Source of the DNA: a virus
Virus record (IMG/VR): IMGVR_UViG_3300042556_001858
Span: 1-64,000 of that record
Length of the DNA: 64,000 nt
Reading direction: 5' to 3' (one strand)
Every line of letters begins with the position of its first letter. Position 1 is the stretch's first letter. Under the pieces are notes generated by a model. The model worked only from the letters and a program-made list of their open reading frames with translations. It searched no databases and was not told the origin of the DNA. This document shows positions 21,920 to 30,762 of this stretch, one piece after another. Both the position numbers and the translations under genes were made by a program.

Positions 21920-21943
21920 CAGGGCGATTTCGCCCGGTATGAT
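21916..21943 (+). promoter_or_regulatory. sigma70-like promoter with palindromic spacer (rIIA)
   Basis: TTGACA (21916-21921) and TATGAT (21938-21943), 16-bp spacer with GGGCGA-TT-TCGCCC. The preceding stop codon is inside the -35 box. Drives rIIA and rIIB. Confidence 0.78.
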
Positions 21944-21988
21944 ACGTGAAGAACGAGTGGCCGAAAAACACAAGCGAAGGACGTAATC

Positions 21989-23761
21989 ATGATCATCGAA
22001 GGCGTAAAGAAAAGTACTCAAACCTCAGGCTCGTTTCAGACCTCAGGATTCCGTATTGAGGCTAGTGCAAAAGCATTTAAGCTTCTGTCGTCGAATCCTT
22101 ATAAGTACAAGGTCCGAGCCGTTATCCGAGAGCTTACATGCAATGCTCTTGACGCAAACACCGATGCTGAAGTCTCAGCAGTCCCACGAGTCCATCTCCC
22201 CACCAAGCTCGAACCTTGGTTCTCTGTAGCGGATAACGGCAAGGGCCTATCTCCAGATGATGTACGGGATGTCTATACCGTTTATTTCTGCTCCACTAAG
22301 ACTAATAGCAATAAACTTATCGGAGCTTTAGGCATAGGGGCCAAAAGCCCATACTGCTTAGTAGATAGCTTTATTGTTAAGTCAGTTAATGATGGAGTTA
22401 AATATACCTACTCTGCATATAAAGACGAGGACGATCTCCCTCAGATGGCCTTGCTAACCTCTGAGCCTACCAACGAACCATCTGGCGTTGAAGTCATTGT
22501 CAACGTAATGGGCCGGGATGATGAATTCCAGAGGGAAGCTGTTGAAGTATTTAGGTACTTCGATGCAATCCCCGACATTAACATCTCCTCAGTAAAAGAG
22601 AAGATCGTAGCTGCCCGTGAATTTAAAGTTAAAGGTGACGGGTTCGCTTTCAATACTGGCTATGGTCAATGTAAAGCTGTCATGGGGAATGTTGCTTACG
22701 ACATCCCACATGGGTATGGGCTCGATATTGATGGGTACATCCGATTCGAGATTGGGGATTTGGACTTCGACCTTGGGCGTGAGTCACTCTCGTTAGACAA
22801 CAAGACCATCGCTAATCTAAAAGCAAGAGTCAATCAAGTTAAAGACGGTATGGCGGATCATATCATCGGCCTAATTGAAGCTGAAGATACCGAATTCAAA
22901 CGTGCAAAGATGTTTGATAAGGTGAACTGTGGAGTTTTGGGCAATATCATCGAATGTAATAAGAAGAAGTTCGATTATGTGCTTCCGCACACCTCTACGG
23001 AGATGTCTGTTTATTCTAAGACATATAAGTCTGTGAATATCAGCCATATGAAAGCCTTGCCACTTTCTGCCGATTACTACCGATTCAAGCCAAAGTTTAC
23101 GGCTCGAATCAAGAGTTATCTGAAAGATCATGGTGGGAAGATCGTGGTCCTGACGGACCAACAAATCACTGAATGTAAGATTGACCTTGATGTGATCAAG
23201 GATCTTGACACGCTGCCGAAGATTGTATATGCTCGTGGACCCAAGTCGAAGAGTATTAAGGTTAGATCCTGCGTTAATGGCTGTTGGAACGAGGCCCAGC
23301 TAGATACTTCTGAGCATTACGTGTATATTGAGACTATGCATGGGAAACCATCTGCATATTCTGGGTATCACGCAGTGAATAGCTTGGTCTCTGCTGCTAA
23401 GAAGTTGGGTGCTGACATTGATGTGATCTATGGGTTATCCCCCTCTGTAAAGAACAAGGGGCAGGGAGTTGAGCTTCGCGAATTCCTGAAAGAGAACCTT
23501 GTCCTGCCGGAAAAGGCGATCTTAGACAATCCTACCAATCAGGCGATCTTGTCGAAAGTTGACAAGAGATTCGCCAAAAAGGATCTTGACAGCGATATCA
23601 TCTCGTTGTACAATTTGTTCAATGTGGCCCACGATGACACACTTGATAAACTTTCTGAGAGATACTCAACAGAGTTCCCCCTTTTGAAATTTATCTCGTA
23701 CCACTATTACTCAAAACCGACCGACGCAGAACTTCTCACCTACCTCAAGGAGCTGAAATGA
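21989..23761 (+). CDS. rIIA: rIIA-like protein (GHKL ATPase)
   Basis: 590 residues (T4 RIIA is 725). GHKL ATPase motifs: N box IRELTCNALDA (about 46-56), G1 ADNGKGLS, and GALGIGAKSP (about 113-122). In T4, RIIA and RIIB are membrane-associated proteins needed on lambda lysogens; they act in lysis inhibition and exclusion. Co-transcribed with rIIB by an ATGA overlap and the promoter at 21916. A good copy of the dispersed motif is at 22590-22603. Confidence 0.9.
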   Translation: MIIEGVKKSTQTSGSFQTSGFRIEASAKAFKLLSSNPYKYKVRAVIRELTCNALDANTDAEVSAVPRVHLPTKLEPWFSVADNGKGLSPDDVRDVYTVYFCSTKTNSNKLIGALGIGAKSPYCLVDSFIVKSVNDGVKYTYSAYKDEDDLPQMALLTSEPTNEPSGVEVIVNVMGRDDEFQREAVEVFRYFDAIPDINISSVKEKIVAAREFKVKGDGFAFNTGYGQCKAVMGNVAYDIPHGYGLDIDGYIRFEIGDLDFDLGRESLSLDNKTIANLKARVNQVKDGMADHIIGLIEAEDTEFKRAKMFDKVNCGVLGNIIECNKKKFDYVLPHTSTEMSVYSKTYKSVNISHMKALPLSADYYRFKPKFTARIKSYLKDHGGKIVVLTDQQITECKIDLDVIKDLDTLPKIVYARGPKSKSIKVRSCVNGCWNEAQLDTSEHYVYIETMHGKPSAYSGYHAVNSLVSAAKKLGADIDVIYGLSPSVKNKGQGVELREFLKENLVLPEKAILDNPTNQAILSKVDKRFAKKDLDSDIISLYNLFNVAHDDTLDKLSERYSTEFPLLKFISYHYYSKPTDAELLTYLKELK

Positions 23762-24672
23762 ACTACATTAAAGATCACAATGGTTGCTGGACAGTTGTAT
23801 GTGCTGGCGAAGTGCATACTTTCGATAAAAATCATACCAACTATGAGGGCCTCATTGAGGCGATCAAAGTGGGTGATGAACAGGTGTTCAGTAGCCTGAT
23901 CAGTGTTGGCAAGGCAGTACAAGAGTGGTCAAAACTTGGCTTCACTTTTACTGGTGGAATTCTCTACTATGGTAGGGAAGAAGTGGCTACTCAGATCACT
24001 GCGATTATTCTCGATATGATCGATGGTGGGTTCAGTGAGACTCCTATCCTGAACTTCATGAAACGATTGTTCGACAATCCTTCCCACAGGGCTGTTAAAG
24101 AACTCTACTCTTGGTTGGCCCATAAGAGCTTGGCAATTTGTGAGGATGGGACTTTTCTGGCGTACAAGTCTGTGCTCGTCTATGATGGTCCTAATTTTGT
24201 TGACTGCTATGGTCGCGAGGTTAAGACTGGTGACTATGTCGATAAGTATACGGGAAGAATCCGTAATAATATCGGGGACATTAATGAAATGCCGCGTCGT
24301 CAAGTTGATGACAATTTTGAAGTTGGCTGTTCATATGGTTTTCATGTTGGCAGTTTGAAGTACGTAACAGAGGTTTACTCTTCAAATAAGCAGATCATTT
24401 GTAAGGTTGACCCTGCCGATGTTGTGAGTGTACCACTCGATTGTGACTGTCAAAAGATTCGTTGTTGTAGCTACGAAGTTGTCTCCGAGTTCAAGAATCT
24501 AAAGATTGTTGAGCGAAAAGTAGAGGACTACGTTTGCGACGAAGACGAAGACCGCGATGAGGACGATATCTGTGAAGATTGCGGGTTCGAGTGCGATAAT
24601 GGAGTCTGCGACTGTTATGACGATGACGATGACGATGACGATGAGAACATCGATATCTACTTTGGTCAATAG
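23758..24672 (+). CDS. rIIB: rIIB-like protein
   Basis: 304 residues (T4 RIIB is 312). NFMKRLFDNPSHRAVKELYSWLAHKSLAICEDGTF-type core followed by LAYKSV...YTGRIRNNIGD and GFHVGSLKYV, all characteristic of RIIB. The C-terminus adds an acidic Cys/Asp tail with seven or more consecutive Asp. Overlaps rIIA by 4 nt and ends before a strong terminator. Confidence 0.92.
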   Translation: MNYIKDHNGCWTVVCAGEVHTFDKNHTNYEGLIEAIKVGDEQVFSSLISVGKAVQEWSKLGFTFTGGILYYGREEVATQITAIILDMIDGGFSETPILNFMKRLFDNPSHRAVKELYSWLAHKSLAICEDGTFLAYKSVLVYDGPNFVDCYGREVKTGDYVDKYTGRIRNNIGDINEMPRRQVDDNFEVGCSYGFHVGSLKYVTEVYSSNKQIICKVDPADVVSVPLDCDCQKIRCCSYEVVSEFKNLKIVERKVEDYVCDEDEDRDEDDICEDCGFECDNGVCDCYDDDDDDDDENIDIYFGQ

Positions 24673-24694
24673 GCCTTAGTCGCTGCATCATACC

Positions 24695-24722
24695 GAGGGG
24701 CCGAAAGGCCCCTCTCTTATTA
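24695..24722 (+). terminator. Strong rho-independent terminator
   Basis: GAGGGGCC (24695-24702), GAAA tetraloop, GGCCCCTC (24707-24714), then TCTTATT. An 8-bp perfect stem directly after rIIB. Confidence 0.88.
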
Positions 24723-24741
24723 GAAAGCTCGGAGAGATTCC

Positions 24742-26016
24742 TTGAAGACACGAAAAGAGTATGTTCTCTGCGAGAACGAAAAGGGACGCATCTGGCGGAT
24801 CTCTAAGCGTCTTTGCCGCATCAAACATGGAGCCGGATTCAGGTTTGTCTCCAAGGTACTACACCTCCACATAGCCGAGAATCGCTTCTGGTTCAAGTGG
24901 TCGAACATTGGGGCCACTACATCCGTAAAAGAAATCATTTCATTTTCTATTAAGAATGGAAAGATATCAATCACTACACGGAATAATGCACATCTGCCTG
25001 TGCGTGGTGGTTACAATTGCTCATACTCTCAATTATCCAGATTCAAGACTCTAAAGAGGGGAGTTAACGCCAAGATTAATCGTGTCCTAAACAAAGAGTT
25101 TGGTCTTAAATTCAAGATCGGCCAACCTTTCTATGTGAACCTGCTCAATCAGAGATATCCACTATACAACTCTCTATACAAAGACCCAACCTTCAGTATG
25201 GTTAAGGTCTTTAAGAAACCATCAGTAAAAGAGAGTATCAGGTCATATTGCGGATTTGCTGGCAAGAAGTTCTTGGCCAAATTATTTCAACTGAGTGAGC
25301 CTAGACAATTAGAGGTCTTGGACACTATACGGATGTTCAGGCGGCACTTGACCTTCGGGGAAATTTATACAACAATTCACCCGGTGACGGGGTTCAAGAC
25401 CAAGCTAAAACCCCTGATCGGTATCAATCCCTCCTTCTTCAAGAATATCTTCATAGGGAAAGATACGGGCAACGAGGCAGAGAGAACTAACTTTGCTCTA
25501 AGCTTTTCTCCTTGGCGGATCGAAGATACGCTCAAGATGTACACAGAGATTGCCATCACTGTTGACATAGAGTCTACCCCATTGGCCCTTTCTAAAGCTA
25601 AAAAGCTCAATGAGTATCATGACCAATTGGCCAATTACCACAAGAAACTGAAGTATCAGAATGTGGCATTCAAACCATTAGAGTTTGATGGGGCTGAACT
25701 GGGCGACTTTACAATCCGTACATGTAAGGACTGCCACGAACTAATAGAGTGGTCAACCTATATGGGCAATTGTGTAAGCTCATACAGGAGCGAAATCATC
25801 GCTGGCAGGGTTGTTATGTGTGGGCTATTCAAAGGCGAGACCCTCGTCTATAATCTATCCCTGACTCCAGTTGGCAAAAAGTTCCGAATACAACAGCTCA
25901 ACTGTCGCTATAATAAGGGTTACACATCAGAGGACTACTCTCTGGTTGAATCTTTCTTAGGAGACAGAAATGTTTTATCTGGACAAAAAAAGACAGTTGG
26001 TATTGGATGCGAGTAA
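24742..26016 (+). CDS. PcfJ-like protein
   Basis: 424 residues from a TTG start with GGAGAG 5 nt upstream. The C-terminal third has the PcfJ pattern: MGNCVSSYRSEIIAGRVVMC followed by GETLVYNLSLTPVG and QLNCRYNKG. PcfJ-like proteins are found on conjugative plasmids and phages; their activity is unknown. The N-terminal part is basic and may bind nucleic acid. Confidence 0.75.
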   Translation: MKTRKEYVLCENEKGRIWRISKRLCRIKHGAGFRFVSKVLHLHIAENRFWFKWSNIGATTSVKEIISFSIKNGKISITTRNNAHLPVRGGYNCSYSQLSRFKTLKRGVNAKINRVLNKEFGLKFKIGQPFYVNLLNQRYPLYNSLYKDPTFSMVKVFKKPSVKESIRSYCGFAGKKFLAKLFQLSEPRQLEVLDTIRMFRRHLTFGEIYTTIHPVTGFKTKLKPLIGINPSFFKNIFIGKDTGNEAERTNFALSFSPWRIEDTLKMYTEIAITVDIESTPLALSKAKKLNEYHDQLANYHKKLKYQNVAFKPLEFDGAELGDFTIRTCKDCHELIEWSTYMGNCVSSYRSEIIAGRVVMCGLFKGETLVYNLSLTPVGKKFRIQQLNCRYNKGYTSEDYSLVESFLGDRNVLSGQKKTVGIGCE

Positions 26017-26161
26017 GGAGGTCGTGGGAGTTATCCGCGACGGGAAATTCAGCCAAGACTCGCCTATGGTCTTCAGTTATTATCGGGGTGGCTTAACGGC
26101 CACTCAGCTTGAGCAGGTATCTGAGGCCATCCAAAGAGTCACTATTGCGAGAGCCCGATGA
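25970..26161 (+). CDS. Small hypothetical protein
   Basis: 63 residues overlapping the PcfJ-like gene by 47 nt with a GGAGACAG box upstream. Beta-hairpin then a C-terminal helix (TQLEQVSEAIQRVTIARA). Function unknown. Confidence 0.6.
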   Translation: MFYLDKKRQLVLDASKEVVGVIRDGKFSQDSPMVFSYYRGGLTATQLEQVSEAIQRVTIARAR

Positions 26162-26658
26162 TTGAGATGAAGATCTCGGATATCGACATGATGAATGCAA
26201 AGTCCCGCAGTGACTTGATGGGAGTCCTCGCCAGTTCCCGGACCCAAGGGAAAGGGAATTTGGCAGGATTTGTCGGAGAAGCCTTGACAGAAAGGCACAC
26301 CTCTGGTAAGCTTGTGGAAAGCTACGACTACGACATAGAGATTTGTGATCTGAAGATTGATGTCAAGACAAAGTCTTGCTCCTCAGAGCCGAAGGCTCAC
26401 TATCTATGTTCGGTCATGAGCTACCAACTCAAGAACGAATGTGACGGGTATATCTTTGCTAGAGTTAACCTAGCATCTGGAGTCGGCTGGCTCTTGGGGT
26501 ATATTAGCAAAGTTGACTTGTTAGACAGGGGGTTCTTCGCCAAGAAGGGTTCCCCGGACGGCAGATTTACTTTTACTGAAGATTGTTGGAACGTCCAAAT
26601 TTCAAATTTGGATAACATACCTTTAAGCGAGCAAAGCCATGATTCCACTGATCAATAG
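26158..26658 (+). CDS. PD-(D/E)XK nuclease-like protein
   Basis: 166 residues. NLAGFVGEALTERHTSG supplies the helix with a conserved Glu, and EICDLKIDVKTK provides the D-x-x-x-x-D...K-T-K core typical of PD-(D/E)XK nucleases. Could act on phage DNA ends or junctions, or on host DNA. It overlaps the polymerase gene by 20 nt. Confidence 0.7.
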   Translation: MIEMKISDIDMMNAKSRSDLMGVLASSRTQGKGNLAGFVGEALTERHTSGKLVESYDYDIEICDLKIDVKTKSCSSEPKAHYLCSVMSYQLKNECDGYIFARVNLASGVGWLLGYISKVDLLDRGFFAKKGSPDGRFTFTEDCWNVQISNLDNIPLSEQSHDSTDQ

Positions 26659-27610
26659 AACCCATTACAGCATCCACCGAGCCTTCTCAAAGCCTAAGGA
26701 AATAGCACAGAAGGCCAAAGCTTTAGGTTATGAGGCCGTAGGCCTCTGTGACTTTGGTAATGTCTCTGCCGCCCTCGAATTCATTGAGGAGTGTAAGTCA
26801 GCCAAGATCAAGCCTATTATCGGGTGTGACTTTGGCGAGACTTACGCCTTCTGCAAGAACCTCCAAGGGTGGAAGGATTTATTGTCTGTTGTGAACGAAT
26901 TCTCTATTCATGCCCGCCTCAATCGGGACACCTTAGCTAATTCACCCCACCTTATTTCTTTTACCGGAAAGCTCCCAGACTGCCGTTATGTCGAAAAAGA
27001 GGATGAAGAGTTCTACCGCATTCTGCGGTGCTTAGGACTTAAGATCAAACTGTCCGAACTAACCGAGATAACCTCTGGTTACCATATGGTTTCGCCAAGT
27101 GAGATCCCCGAGAATCCAATCTATGAGGCCTTCGACCTCGTAGAGGTCTTCGAAATTGCTGCTCCCCCAAAACTCCCCAAATTCTCCGATGGGGAAGTTG
27201 AGCTACTCTGGACTAAGGTGCGAGCAGGGCTCACTCAACATACAGAGAACTTCGATCCTATCAAGAAGGCCGAGTATGACGCTCGTGTACGCTACGAGAT
27301 GAAGGTTATTGAGTTGGCCAATCTATCTGGCTATTTCCTTATTGTATCAGACTTTGTCAATAAGGGTAGAAGTGATGGACAATTATGTAGCATAGGAAGA
27401 GGAAGTAGTGCTGGCTGCTTAGTTTCTGACCTTATAGGTATTAATCTAGTTGATCCTATGCCTTATGGGCTCTTGTTCAGTCGCTTCTTTAACGCAGCGC
27501 GAGCTTACCCTAAACACTTAAGTTTTGATGAGTATCCCTTTATTGATGAATTCAGAGACTTCGAAGCTATCTACCTGAAAGAGTTGGAGACTATTCATGC
27601 CAAAGTTTGA
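26639..27610 (+). CDS. dnaE-N: DNA polymerase III alpha, N-terminal piece (PHP and first part of palm)
   Basis: 323 residues corresponding to the first part of DnaE. Residues 1-65 are a degenerate PHP domain (NRTHYSIHRA, LCDFGN instead of DHGN, KPIIGCDFG), lacking several metal ligands. GYFLIVSDFVNKG and the palm motif GRGSSAG (about 255-261) are intact. Homology stops after LLFSRFFNAAR, just before the catalytic DxD segment, which is encoded by the gene at 37824. The last 40 residues are unrelated to DnaE and may dock the other piece. Start follows GAGCAAAGCC. Confidence 0.9.
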   Translation: MIPLINRTHYSIHRAFSKPKEIAQKAKALGYEAVGLCDFGNVSAALEFIEECKSAKIKPIIGCDFGETYAFCKNLQGWKDLLSVVNEFSIHARLNRDTLANSPHLISFTGKLPDCRYVEKEDEEFYRILRCLGLKIKLSELTEITSGYHMVSPSEIPENPIYEAFDLVEVFEIAAPPKLPKFSDGEVELLWTKVRAGLTQHTENFDPIKKAEYDARVRYEMKVIELANLSGYFLIVSDFVNKGRSDGQLCSIGRGSSAGCLVSDLIGINLVDPMPYGLLFSRFFNAARAYPKHLSFDEYPFIDEFRDFEAIYLKELETIHAKV

Positions 27611-27860
27611 AGTATGGATGGAAGGATACCTCGCTACTGGTATGGAGGGAGTCCCAAGTGTCCCCGATAGGATTGCAATTGTTGAAGCTGATTCTTTCCA
27701 AGCTGCTTGCGATATCGTTGGAGCTAGAAAGAAATGGTCTTCACTCTATGACAAAGAGACGCGATCAATGTGGGGATGCAGACTCTACCCAACACTAGAA
27801 GAGGCCATCGATCTCTTTAAGGACTACAAATACCGACATCCTCCTACGTATAGTGAGTAA
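27597..27860 (+). CDS. Small hypothetical protein
   Basis: 87 residues overlapping the polymerase piece by 14 nt. FEVWMEGYLATGMEGVPSVP and SFQAACDIV resemble a small protein type seen in many phages. Function unknown. Confidence 0.65.
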   Translation: MPKFEVWMEGYLATGMEGVPSVPDRIAIVEADSFQAACDIVGARKKWSSLYDKETRSMWGCRLYPTLEEAIDLFKDYKYRHPPTYSE

Positions 27861-27861
27861 T

Positions 27862-28200
27862 ATGATGAATCTTGTGAAACAGCCAACTAGCACGACCTGT
27901 GGTCAGTGTTGTATAGCTATGCTACTAGACGTAAGCCTAGAAGAAGCTATCAAAATGGTAGGGCATGATGGCATATCATCAGATGAAGATATGCTTAAGC
28001 AGATTTTCGAGAGATACACGAAATACCATCATTACCTTTTCAAGGTGGGCCAGCCTCCAGATGATATTGTTGCTTTAGTTAAGCATAGAGAGCCAAATGG
28101 GGTTCGCGAACACTGGACAATCTCCTATTATGGGCAGATTTTAGATCCGGCTTGTAAGAAGAAACTATGGCCAGTTTTAAAGTGGGTGAAAGCGAGATAA
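27862..28200 (+). CDS. Peptidase C39-like protein
   Basis: 112 residues from ATG 27862; GTG 27853 is an alternative. VKQPTSTTCGQCCIAMLL is the catalytic Cys helix of C39/papain-like peptidases, and REHWTISYYGQILDPA gives the His and Asp. No signal peptide, so an intracellular protease or amidase-like fold. Substrate unknown. Confidence 0.72.
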   Translation: MMNLVKQPTSTTCGQCCIAMLLDVSLEEAIKMVGHDGISSDEDMLKQIFERYTKYHHYLFKVGQPPDDIVALVKHREPNGVREHWTISYYGQILDPACKKKLWPVLKWVKAR

Positions 28201-28328
28201 TGAAAATCATCACACATCCAGATAATGAGAAGCATTTTGAGCAAATTCGCGAGGATTTTACTAAGAGGGCTGATGCTTGTGGAATCAGGGCAGCAAAAAT
28301 AACCGGATTCGACATCATCTTGAACTAA
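28200..28328 (+). CDS. Very small protein
   Basis: 42 residues starting in a TAATG junction. KHFEQIREDFTKRADACGIR is a single amphipathic helix. Function unknown; the overlap is the only support. Confidence 0.45.
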   Translation: MKIITHPDNEKHFEQIREDFTKRADACGIRAAKITGFDIILN

Positions 28329-28361
28329 CTAATTCCCCCAGAAAAACCCAGTAAAACAGAC

Positions 28362-28607
28362 ATGAATTTCGTAGAAGATAGTATCGAACAAATAACTAGG
28401 TTATATTATCAAACATCAGAGATGCTCCTAAAAAAGCTAGGATGCAACATGGATAATATCCATGAATTCGAAATCAAACAGAAGATAGGATTCAACGAAC
28501 CGAGAGAATTCTGGAAGAATGGACGGAAGGCCGGAGAAGTCTCTGTCAAAACTAACATAAGTGATTCAGGCATTACTTTTACCGTGACGGCAGAAATAGT
28601 CTCTTAG
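28362..28607 (+). CDS. Small hypothetical protein
   Basis: 81 residues, helical N-terminal half and beta-strand C-terminal half. A reverse dispersed motif encodes part of ITFTVTAE. No clear ribosome binding site. Function unknown. Confidence 0.6.
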   Translation: MNFVEDSIEQITRLYYQTSEMLLKKLGCNMDNIHEFEIKQKIGFNEPREFWKNGRKAGEVSVKTNISDSGITFTVTAEIVS

Positions 28608-28616
28608 GGGTCGAAT

Positions 28617-29042
28617 ATGAACAAGATTAGATTTCCAATCGGTGACTGGTCAGATGACGGTCATGGAAAATGTGATTATTTCTTTGTCACTACGCCTCTA
28701 TCGGCTCAGGATGTAAGAGAGGCACACTTTGCCGCACCATCAGTAATAGGCTTTGACATAGGCTGTCTATATGCGAAGTATAGAGAAGGATCTCTATCCC
28801 AAGAAATTGAAAATAAGATTTCAGAAATATTGCCAGATACTTCTGGGCTCAAATATGACTGGCGAGAGGAAGATTTGTCTCCACCAGAAAGTCTTTTCTT
28901 CCTCTGGATCTCTCTGCTTAACGAGATCAATCCAGCACTAGAGCTTACACCAATGGTGTCCGACTATGAGGACATCAACTTCTATGGGTTTGATGATAAG
29001 GGCAGACATCTAAAAACTCCCGGATATGGATTATTTGAATGA
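28617..29042 (+). CDS. Hypothetical protein
   Basis: 141 residues, GGGG upstream. FPIGDWSDDGHGKCDYFFV and AQDVREAHFAAPSVIGFDIG are distinctive motifs that I associate with uncharacterised phage proteins. Ends in an ATGA overlap. Function unknown. Confidence 0.7.
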   Translation: MNKIRFPIGDWSDDGHGKCDYFFVTTPLSAQDVREAHFAAPSVIGFDIGCLYAKYREGSLSQEIENKISEILPDTSGLKYDWREEDLSPPESLFFLWISLLNEINPALELTPMVSDYEDINFYGFDDKGRHLKTPGYGLFE

Positions 29043-29215
29043 GTCTTTCACAAACTGAAATGCGTAACTTACATGACGAGAGTCACAAAGTCTATTACCA
29101 TCCAAAAATTGGCCTATACACTGTCCACTGGATCGAGACTGGGAACAATGATATTCCAGTGATCTGCCCGATCTATCTCAGAGATATTGATAGGCATTTG
29201 GGAGCTAGGGAATAA
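29039..29215 (+). CDS. Small hypothetical protein
   Basis: 58 residues starting in an ATGA overlap. LHDESHKVYYHPKIGLYTVHW suggests a small beta domain. Function unknown. Confidence 0.55.
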   Translation: MSLSQTEMRNLHDESHKVYYHPKIGLYTVHWIETGNNDIPVICPIYLRDIDRHLGARE

Positions 29216-29220
29216 ACAAA

Positions 29221-29442
29221 ATGGCTAGTTGGAGAACATCACTAATTTTGGCCGATCTTCTTAAGATAGTTGAGCGGGTCGATACTGTAGATGGCAGGCA
29301 CACTGTTATTTGTAAGCCCGGAGACTATGAAGAAATTGTAGCCTCTCTGGAAGAATTGAATAGATGGAAGGATAATGCGGCGACCTACTCGCCCCCAGTG
29401 TCCATTGCTGGAGTATTCTTTAAGCCTTCGGAGCGACAATGA
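29221..29442 (+). CDS. Small hypothetical protein
   Basis: 73 residues; helical N-terminus, ends in an ATGA overlap with the HAD gene. Function unknown. Confidence 0.6.
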   Translation: MASWRTSLILADLLKIVERVDTVDGRHTVICKPGDYEEIVASLEELNRWKDNAATYSPPVSIAGVFFKPSERQ

Positions 29443-29903
29443 GTAATTACCTCTTTCTTGATGTGGACGGCGTCCTTAATAACTTCCTCTCCGAGGACGA
29501 CTACTTCAACGAGTTCAACATGAGCTGTCTGCGACAGCTCTGTGAGACAATAGATTTTAAAATTGTGCTCAGTTCGGACTGGAGAAGGCTCCCAAAGAAT
29601 AAGGCTAGAGTTCGTTCCGAACTCAGGCACGCAGGGCTTGAGTTATACAGTTGTACACCGACCCACACCTTCGGCGGCAACCGTAAAGATGAAATCAAAG
29701 ATTGGCTAAAAGAAGATCCAGAGGTTTGGAATAGTTTTTCTGGTCTAATACTGGATGATATGGGTCCAGACGAGTGCGATCCGAAATTACCCAACCTTCT
29801 CTTTTACCGAACCGATTACAAGCTTGGCCTAACCGAACAGGACGTTGACATTATCTTGGAGAAATTAAATGGGGCTTCGCCTAGAGGATCATATGACTCC
29901 TAA
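29439..29903 (+). CDS. HAD-domain phosphatase of the RNA-repair type
   Basis: 154 residues. HAD motif I FLDVDGVLN (8-14), motif II VLSSDWR and C-terminal LILDDMG fit the small HAD family first noted in multi-domain RNA repair proteins, where it removes terminal phosphates. Here it stands alone. Role in RNA repair is inference from family and context (RNA ligase, macro domain nearby). Confidence 0.7.
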   Translation: MSNYLFLDVDGVLNNFLSEDDYFNEFNMSCLRQLCETIDFKIVLSSDWRRLPKNKARVRSELRHAGLELYSCTPTHTFGGNRKDEIKDWLKEDPEVWNSFSGLILDDMGPDECDPKLPNLLFYRTDYKLGLTEQDVDIILEKLNGASPRGSYDS

Positions 29904-30504
29904 AACATCACTTGAGTACATTGAAAAGACGGCCAACGACCTTGGCGTAGCCCACATTGCCAATGAAGTTATTGGCGATGGTAGGTTTTACCTATGGTCT
30001 GGCTCCTCACGTAGGGAGCAGCATCACTATGGAAAGCATGGACTGGTTAGACATACCGCCGAAGTAATTCAGCTATGCCTAGCGAATGATGCAATACTTG
30101 GTTGCGGCATGAGTCAGAGAGAGTTATTCTTGGCTGCATTGTTCCATGACTGTGGAAAAATGTGGGACTATGGGCCTAGCGGCCCTGAGAGCAGTCCTAA
30201 TTATGATACATGGATTTCTATGCCTCACAAGCGAAGCATTCATCATATCAGCCGTTCTGCAATTCAATGGAACCTTGCCGCCGAAAAATGGGGCTTGGCT
30301 AAGCCAGCCACTATAGAGGATTTTGTTAAGTCAATTGATGTGGATGAAATCACACATGCTATTCTGGCCCATCATGGGCAGCGAGCTTGGGGAAGCCCAG
30401 TTGCTCCTAAGAGTGGATTAGCTTGGATGTTGCACCTATGTGATGGGATATCGGCAAGAATGGATGACTGTGATAGTTGGGACCCATACTCTGGAGCGAA
30501 ATAG
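29893..30504 (+). CDS. HD-domain phosphohydrolase (YhaM-like)
   Basis: 203 residues from ATG 29893 with AGAGG 5 nt upstream. HGLVRHTAEV, ALFHDCGK, IHHISRSAIQW and ILAHHG give the metal-binding H...HD...H...D set of HD hydrolases; the arrangement resembles the HD part of the YhaM 3'-5' exoribonuclease. Could act on RNA or nucleotides. Overlaps the HAD gene by 11 nt. Confidence 0.78.
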   Translation: MTPKTSLEYIEKTANDLGVAHIANEVIGDGRFYLWSGSSRREQHHYGKHGLVRHTAEVIQLCLANDAILGCGMSQRELFLAALFHDCGKMWDYGPSGPESSPNYDTWISMPHKRSIHHISRSAIQWNLAAEKWGLAKPATIEDFVKSIDVDEITHAILAHHGQRAWGSPVAPKSGLAWMLHLCDGISARMDDCDSWDPYSGAK

Positions 30505-30534
30505 AGTGGCATTTGCCACTCCTGAAAGAACAAA

Positions 30535-30762
30535 ATGATCAACTTAGTCTTGACGTGTCTTGCAATTGTGCTACCATACATCACGTATCTTGGAGTCAAA
30601 GCCGCCTACCAAAACGGTGTGACGGACGGGTATGGTTACTCGAAAGAACCAAATAACCCCGGATATCAAGAAGCCGGACGTTACTTGCGTAGCACAATGT
30701 ACCACAGGTGGTCTGAATTGCGAAAGGATAAGTCGTGTACATCATCGGATCTAGAGCCCTAA
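30535..30762 (+). CDS. Small membrane-anchored protein
   Basis: 75 residues: N-terminal transmembrane helix (about 3-23) and a short soluble tail with GVTDGYGYS. Preceded by GTGGC-ATTT-GCCAC, a hairpin that may be regulatory. Function unknown. Confidence 0.6.
   Translation: MINLVLTCLAIVLPYITYLGVKAAYQNGVTDGYGYSKEPNNPGYQEAGRYLRSTMYHRWSELRKDKSCTSSDLEP

Noticed and set aside
23585-23613. TTGACA-17-TACAAT inside rIIA
   Set aside because: A perfect-looking promoter, but it falls on the codons for LDSDIISLYN with no inverted repeat or downstream gene start; kept as chance.
24491-24751. His/Arg-rich minus-strand frame
   Set aside because: It is the antisense of the Asp-rich tail of rIIB.
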